Made by a program: the position numbers and the translations under genes. Shown in pieces: positions 38,580 through 42,796 of a stretch of 42,796 nt of DNA; within the stretch, counting starts at the first letter, position 1; every line of letters starts with the position of its first letter. The stretch spans positions 1-42,796 of the forward strand of contig CAILQK010000068.1 of the NCBI GenBank assembly GCA_903836265.1, given 5' to 3'. Under the pieces are notes generated by a model that was given only the letters and a program-made list of their open reading frames with translations, did no database searches and had not been told where the DNA came from. This DNA comes from an uncultured Bacteroidota bacterium. Its GTDB lineage: Bacteria > Bacteroidota > Bacteroidia > Chitinophagales > Saprospiraceae.

Positions 38580-40062
38580 TCTCATCCTTCAAAAACAACC
38601 GGGTGCGCTCCATATCAGTGCTGATAATCCTGTCAGACTCGAGTACGGGAACCACCTGTCTGTAACGCTCCAGTACGGCTTCAACAGCCGTACCGGAGCG
38701 CAACGGGCGCCTGAACTCCAGCGCCTGGGCTGCAGTCATAAATTCGATGGAAAGCAGCCTTTCCAGATTCATTACCACCCTTCTCGCCTTGGTGGCAGCG
38801 TTCGCTGCCATGCTCACGTGGTCTTCCTGTCCGTTGCAACTCACAATACTGTCGGCAGAAGCCGGCGTACACAGCGTTTTGTTCTGGCTCACGATAGACG
38901 CAGCCGTGTACTGGGCAATCATCAGCCCTGAATTAAGGCCCGGATCCGAAGTGAGGAATGCAGGAAGTCCTCGCTGTCCGCCAATCAGCTGATAAATACG
39001 CCGCTCCGCAATACTGCCCAGCTCCGAAAGGGCCAGTGCGAGATGATCGAGCGGCAGCGCAAGCGGCTGAGCATGAAAATTGCCCCCGGATACAATCAAA
39101 TCCGCTTCCGGGAAAATGTTGGGATTGTCGGTCACCGAATTGATTTCAGTAACCACCGCCCCGATAATGTATTCGAGGGCGTCCTGACTTGCGCCATGCA
39201 CCTGCGGAACACAACGGAACGCGTACGGATCCTGTACACTGGTTTTGGAGGCAACCGCAATCTCGCTGTCCTTCAGTATTTCCAGTATGGCAGCTGCCGT
39301 TTCAACCTGTCCCCTGTGCGCGCGCACCTGATGAATATGTGCATCAAGCGGAGAGAGCCGGCAGTTGAAGGCATCATACCCCATCGCGGCATTAAAATTG
39401 GCCTGATCGAGCAGGCGGAGGCTCTCCAGAATACACCAGACGGCATAAGCAGCAGAAAACTGGGTGCCATTCAGGAGCGCCAGCGCCTCCTTCGCTTTGA
39501 ACCGGAGCGGCTCAAGTCCGGTTTTTTCCTGAATGAGCCGGGCAGGCTGACGCTCGCCGTTCATCCAGACCTCACCCAGCCCGGCCAGCGGCAGACTCAG
39601 ATGAGCCAGCGGCGCCAGATCGCCGGAAGCTCCCAGCGAACCAAGCTCGTAAACAACCGGAAGTATGTCGTGATTGTAAAAATAAACCAGTCGGTCCATA
39701 ACCTCCTCTGTCACTCCCGAATGACCGTAAGCCAGGCTCTGAATTTTAAGGAGAAGCATGATTTTTACAATCTCCGGAGGTACGGTATCTCCGGTACCTG
39801 CAGCATGACTCATCACCAGATTCATCTGAAGCGTCTCGATATCACTGTCGGAAATGCGGATATTGCACAGCGACCCGAAGCCGGTATTGATACCGTAAAT
39901 GAGCTCGTCGGTATGGCTGATCCTGCCGTCGAGATAAGCTCGGCAGGCCCGGATCCGGTTGCGGCTTTCTTTGCTGATGGAAATACGCTGTCGGGTGGAT
40001 AAAATCCGGCCAACAAGGGATACAGACAAATGGCCGGAACTGATTTCGTGGTCAGGAATCAT
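38545..40062 (-). CDS. hutH: Histidine ammonia-lyase (aromatic amino acid lyase family)
   Basis: MIO motif GSLGASGDLAPLAHLSLPL; YGINTGFGSL; VQDPYAFRCVPQVHG; SGGNFHAQPLALPLD. Confidence 0.93.
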   Translation of the reverse strand: MIPDHEISSGHLSVSLVGRILSTRQRISISKESRNRIRACRAYLDGRISHTDELIYGINTGFGSLCNIRISDSDIETLQMNLVMSHAAGTGDTVPPEIVKIMLLLKIQSLAYGHSGVTEEVMDRLVYFYNHDILPVVYELGSLGASGDLAPLAHLSLPLAGLGEVWMNGERQPARLIQEKTGLEPLRFKAKEALALLNGTQFSAAYAVWCILESLRLLDQANFNAAMGYDAFNCRLSPLDAHIHQVRAHRGQVETAAAILEILKDSEIAVASKTSVQDPYAFRCVPQVHGASQDALEYIIGAVVTEINSVTDNPNIFPEADLIVSGGNFHAQPLALPLDHLALALSELGSIAERRIYQLIGGQRGLPAFLTSDPGLNSGLMIAQYTAASIVSQNKTLCTPASADSIVSCNGQEDHVSMAANAATKARRVVMNLERLLSIEFMTAAQALEFRRPLRSGTAVEAVLERYRQVVPVLESDRIISTDMERTRLFLKDEISLPGSLRLRS

Positions 40063-40160
40063 AGCGTGGTGGAAAATTTGAGGCGCGAAGATAATCAGCG
40101 CAGCGGTACAAACCACTTGTTAAACTTTTGCAAACCGAAAATGCAGCTTCACAATCGGAC

Positions 40161-40168
40161 TAACTTTG
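40161..40168 (+). promoter_or_regulatory. -7 box TAACTTTG upstream of the DUF1573 gene
   Basis: TAnnTTTG match 48 nt before the ATG. Confidence 0.45.
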
Positions 40169-40215
40169 CACCGGGAATTCAGTTGAACAACTAACACCAC
40201 ATCAAAAAAAATACC

Positions 40216-40794
40216 ATGGAAAGGAACAAACAAGTTCAAATCGGACTGATCGCGCTGCTGGCAATCCTGCTCGCAGCAAACCTTTACAACGGAAGTCTGA
40301 ACAGTCTCTTCGGCAAATCTGACTCCAAAGACATCCGCGAAGCGGCGGTTACCACTCAGGGCGGAACTATGCAGGGCAACGGAAATATTCCGGGCACCAA
40401 CGTCACAGCCACAGGAATGCCCTCTGGCGCATCCAATGTCCCGCAGGGCCCGACTACCACAATACAGTACGACCAGTCGGATTTCGACTACGGCACCATT
40501 GACGAGGGTGAAATCGTCAAACACACCTACAAATTCAAAAACACCGGCGATATTCCGCTCGTTATCAGCAATTGCAAGGGCTCTTGCGGCTGTACAGTAC
40601 CTACATGGCCGAAAGAGCCAATCGCTCCGGGTGCTTCCGGTGAAATAAATGTCGAATTCAACTCCAAGGGTAAACCCGGCCAGCAAAGCAAACAGGTAAC
40701 TGTAACCGCAAACACTACACCCACCGAGACATTCCTCGTTATCAAGGGTACGGTACGCGGAAAAGAGCAGCCGGTATCAAAAGGAGGAAAGTAA
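40216..40794 (+). CDS. DUF1573 domain-containing protein
   Basis: FDYGTIDEGEIVKHTYKFKNTGDIPLVISNCKGSCGCTVPTWPKEPIAPGASGEINVEFNSKGKPGQQSKQVTVTANT. Confidence 0.92.
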   Translation: MERNKQVQIGLIALLAILLAANLYNGSLNSLFGKSDSKDIREAAVTTQGGTMQGNGNIPGTNVTATGMPSGASNVPQGPTTTIQYDQSDFDYGTIDEGEIVKHTYKFKNTGDIPLVISNCKGSCGCTVPTWPKEPIAPGASGEINVEFNSKGKPGQQSKQVTVTANTTPTETFLVIKGTVRGKEQPVSKGGK

Positions 40795-40817
40795 TTTTTC
40801 TTGGATATCCGCTGAAA

Positions 40818-40855
40818 AACGCCGGAAAGCCCAGGTTGCTTTCCGGCGTTTTTTT
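40818..40855 (+). terminator. Intrinsic terminator, likely bidirectional
   Basis: AACGCCGGAAAGC-CCAGGTT-GCTTTCCGGCGTT-TTTTT; A-run upstream of the stem. Confidence 0.9.
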
Positions 40856-40895
40856 CAGGTAAGCTCCGGGGCGGGCTCCACCCCGGAGGATCCTC

Positions 40896-41414
40896 TCATT
40901 CCGGACTGCTGTGTTCCGAAAAATAGAGCCCGGCCGCACCGACCATCTTTTCGGCAAATGCAATCTCCGGGGCGATGATTCTGTAAGCGGGATCGTTTGC
41001 CTTCTCCCTCAGGGAAGCCTCCACCGCCTGAAACTCGCCACGACTGAGCTGAAGCTCATAGTTGAACTGGTGCGATCTGACAAATGTGGCAAAAGCAGCC
41101 TCCCGGTCTGAAACCGGCCGGGCAAGCCTGACATACACGAAACAGAGCACAGCAGCTGTCATAAATCCGCAAAAACCAGAAAAAAGCAGCATTTTGAAGC
41201 CGAACCCGCCCTTCTGAATACGAAGCTGTTCGTATTCATGTTGCAGTTTCTGCGCTTCTTCACGCATCTCCCGGCTTTGGTCATAAATCTTTGACCAGTG
41301 CTCCTCATAACTTTTTGCGCGTTTTTCTGTTTCAGCCAGCGACTTTTCAAGCTCCTCAATCTTTCTTGACGCTGCTTCGACAGTCCGACGAAGCTCCTCC
41401 TGGTTTGTTTGCAT
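40896..41414 (-). CDS. Coiled-coil protein with one transmembrane segment, hypothetical
   Basis: Heptad-rich N-terminus (EELRRTVEAASRKIEELEKSLAETEKRAKSYEEHW) and TM MLLFSGFCGFMTAAVLCFVYV. Confidence 0.65.
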   Translation of the reverse strand: MQTNQEELRRTVEAASRKIEELEKSLAETEKRAKSYEEHWSKIYDQSREMREEAQKLQHEYEQLRIQKGGFGFKMLLFSGFCGFMTAAVLCFVYVRLARPVSDREAAFATFVRSHQFNYELQLSRGEFQAVEASLREKANDPAYRIIAPEIAFAEKMVGAAGLYFSEHSSPE

Positions 41415-41489
41415 GAGTCCCTCAGTTTTTTGCAAAAATAACCTTTCAGACAATAACTTGTTATTCGTTCACACAAAAGTGACATATTC

Positions 41490-42209
41490 ATGAAAGTTGA
41501 CATACTGGCAATCGGTATCCACCCGGATGACGTGGAACTCGGCTGCTGCGGCACGCTGATGCGACATGCAGCTTCGGGCAAAACATTTGGTATCCTGGAT
41601 CTGAGCGCCGGAGAACTGGGTACACGGGGAACAGCCGAACTTCGCAGGCAGGAAGCCATGAATGCCGCCACCCTGCTCGGGGCCTCTTTCAGAGAAATAC
41701 TGGACATTCCCGACGGTATATTTGTTCATGAGCCCGCCCAATGGCTTAAAATTGTTCAGATCATCAGAAAATACCGCCCCGAAATAGTGCTCTGCAATGC
41801 CATTGACGACAGGCACCCCGACCACGGACGCGCCTCCAAAATGACGCAGGACGCCTGCTTCTACAGCGGACTTGCCAAAATAGAGACCTTCAGCAGCGAT
41901 GGCAGTCCGCAGGAAAAGTGGCGCCCCTCCGCAGTTTACTCATATATACAGGACAGGCAGCTCAACCCCGATTTCGTCGTGGACATCTCTCCGTGGGTGG
42001 AGAAAAAAATGGAGGCCATCCTCGCTTTCAGATCGCAATTCTGGCACCCGGGAGAAGAAGCACCCAATACGCCCATTTCCGGCAAGGACTTCCTCGATTT
42101 CATGTATGCCAAAATGCGCGTATTCGGACGAAGTATCGGTGCAGACTATGCAGAAGGGTTCATATGTACCCGTACCCCCGGTGTGGCCAATCTGTTTGAT
42201 CTGGGATAA
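41490..42209 (+). CDS. bshB1: Bacillithiol biosynthesis deacetylase BshB1 (LmbE/PIG-L family)
   Basis: KVDILAIGIHPDDVELGCCGTL; DLSAGELGTRGTAE.R..EA..A; HPDHGRAS; AKMRVFGRSIGADYAEGF. Confidence 0.92.
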   Translation: MKVDILAIGIHPDDVELGCCGTLMRHAASGKTFGILDLSAGELGTRGTAELRRQEAMNAATLLGASFREILDIPDGIFVHEPAQWLKIVQIIRKYRPEIVLCNAIDDRHPDHGRASKMTQDACFYSGLAKIETFSSDGSPQEKWRPSAVYSYIQDRQLNPDFVVDISPWVEKKMEAILAFRSQFWHPGEEAPNTPISGKDFLDFMYAKMRVFGRSIGADYAEGFICTRTPGVANLFDLG

Positions 42210-42302
42210 AAAGTTAATAATTCCAAAAACAAAGACGCCTCAAGTTTAACTTGCGGATATTTGCACGTCAAAATGTAAAATCATACAAAACAAACCAGTC
42301 GA

Positions 42303-42796
42303 ATGAAAAGATTTGTTGCCGCTTCGCTGCTCATACTCTCCTGCATCGCCAGTGTCTGTGCAACCGGTATCGGTGGCGCGGGCATGAAAATTAAAGTCAA
42401 ACTGGAGAACTATGCCGAAAAAGAACTCCTTCTCGGTTTCCACTATGGCGAGAAACAGTACGTCAAGGACACAGCAGTAATAGATGCCGACGGCTATTTC
42501 ACCTTCGATGCCGACACCGTACTGGCCCCCGGTGTCTATCTGCTCGTGATGAAACCCTCCAATAACTACCTGCAGGTTCTCCTCCCGGAAGATGATCAGG
42601 ATTTCACGATTACAACCGATGTGAACGATCTGGTGGGCAAAATGAAAGTAAAAGGCTCCGACGACAACACAGTTTTTTACGACTACCTCCGGTTCCTGAA
42701 TAAATATCGCCCCGAGGCCGACTCGCTGAAAGCCAAAATAACCCGCGCAAAGGGCAATGAAGCCGATTCTGTCAAATATACCCGGGAGCTGGAAGG
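42303..42796 (+). CDS. Secreted protein, DUF4369-like N-terminus (probably a TlpA-type thioredoxin), 3' truncated by the window
   Basis: MKRFVAASLLILSCIASVCATG...KIKVKLENYAEKELLLGFHYGEKQYVKDTAVIDADGYFTFDADTVLAPGVYLLVM; open to the window end. Confidence 0.65.
   Translation, partial: MKRFVAASLLILSCIASVCATGIGGAGMKIKVKLENYAEKELLLGFHYGEKQYVKDTAVIDADGYFTFDADTVLAPGVYLLVMKPSNNYLQVLLPEDDQDFTITTDVNDLVGKMKVKGSDDNTVFYDYLRFLNKYRPEADSLKAKITRAKGNEADSVKYTRELE

Noticed and set aside
39043-40002. 319-aa plus-strand ORF
   Set aside because: Antisense to hutH, whose motifs are unambiguous.

Overview
This is a Bacteroidota-type chromosomal window. The evidence is T9SS type A and type B (CHU_C) sorting domains, a PorP/SprF-family protein, SprB-type repeats and TAnnTTTG -7 promoter boxes. 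Gene order: a 5'-truncated CHAT-domain protein; a PAS-LuxR regulator; a very large FISUMP/repeat/beta-propeller T9SS protein; a GT-C-like membrane protein; an outer-membrane barrel candidate; an MBL-fold pseudogene; a secreted alpha/beta hydrolase; an ECF sigma factor with a membrane partner; a DUF4143 ATPase remnant; a DEAD-box helicase; MsrB; an SbcD/SbcC-like pair; a monoacylglycerol-lipase-like hydrolase with an OmpA-like protein; a candidate operon of a small secreted protein, a TIR-like membrane protein and a 1352-aa T9SS protein; a PLP-dependent ACC deaminase/D-cysteine desulfhydrase-like enzyme; a 1915-aa SprB-repeat/CHU_C adhesin with a PorP/SprF partner and a TlpA-like thioredoxin; HutH; a DUF1573 protein; a coiled-coil membrane protein; BshB1; and a 3'-truncated secreted protein. 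The observations most worth a second look are: (i) an AAAAATGAGT palindrome at identical 24-nt spacing from a TAnnTTTG box upstream of two genes next to the LuxR regulator, with the three-gene block bracketed by two copies of a ~55-bp hairpin repeat; (ii) the alternating A/B cap architecture of the FISUMP giant, with an apparent in-frame loss of one FISUMP unit, plus two length-invariant repeat arrays (7x240 bp and 7x165 bp); (iii) the TIR-like operon, with a possible Glu-to-Asp change in the TIR; (iv) an MBL gene scar whose promoter and first six codons are duplicated on the far side of a hydrolase gene. All calls come from reading the sequence and the ORF track. No searches were run.
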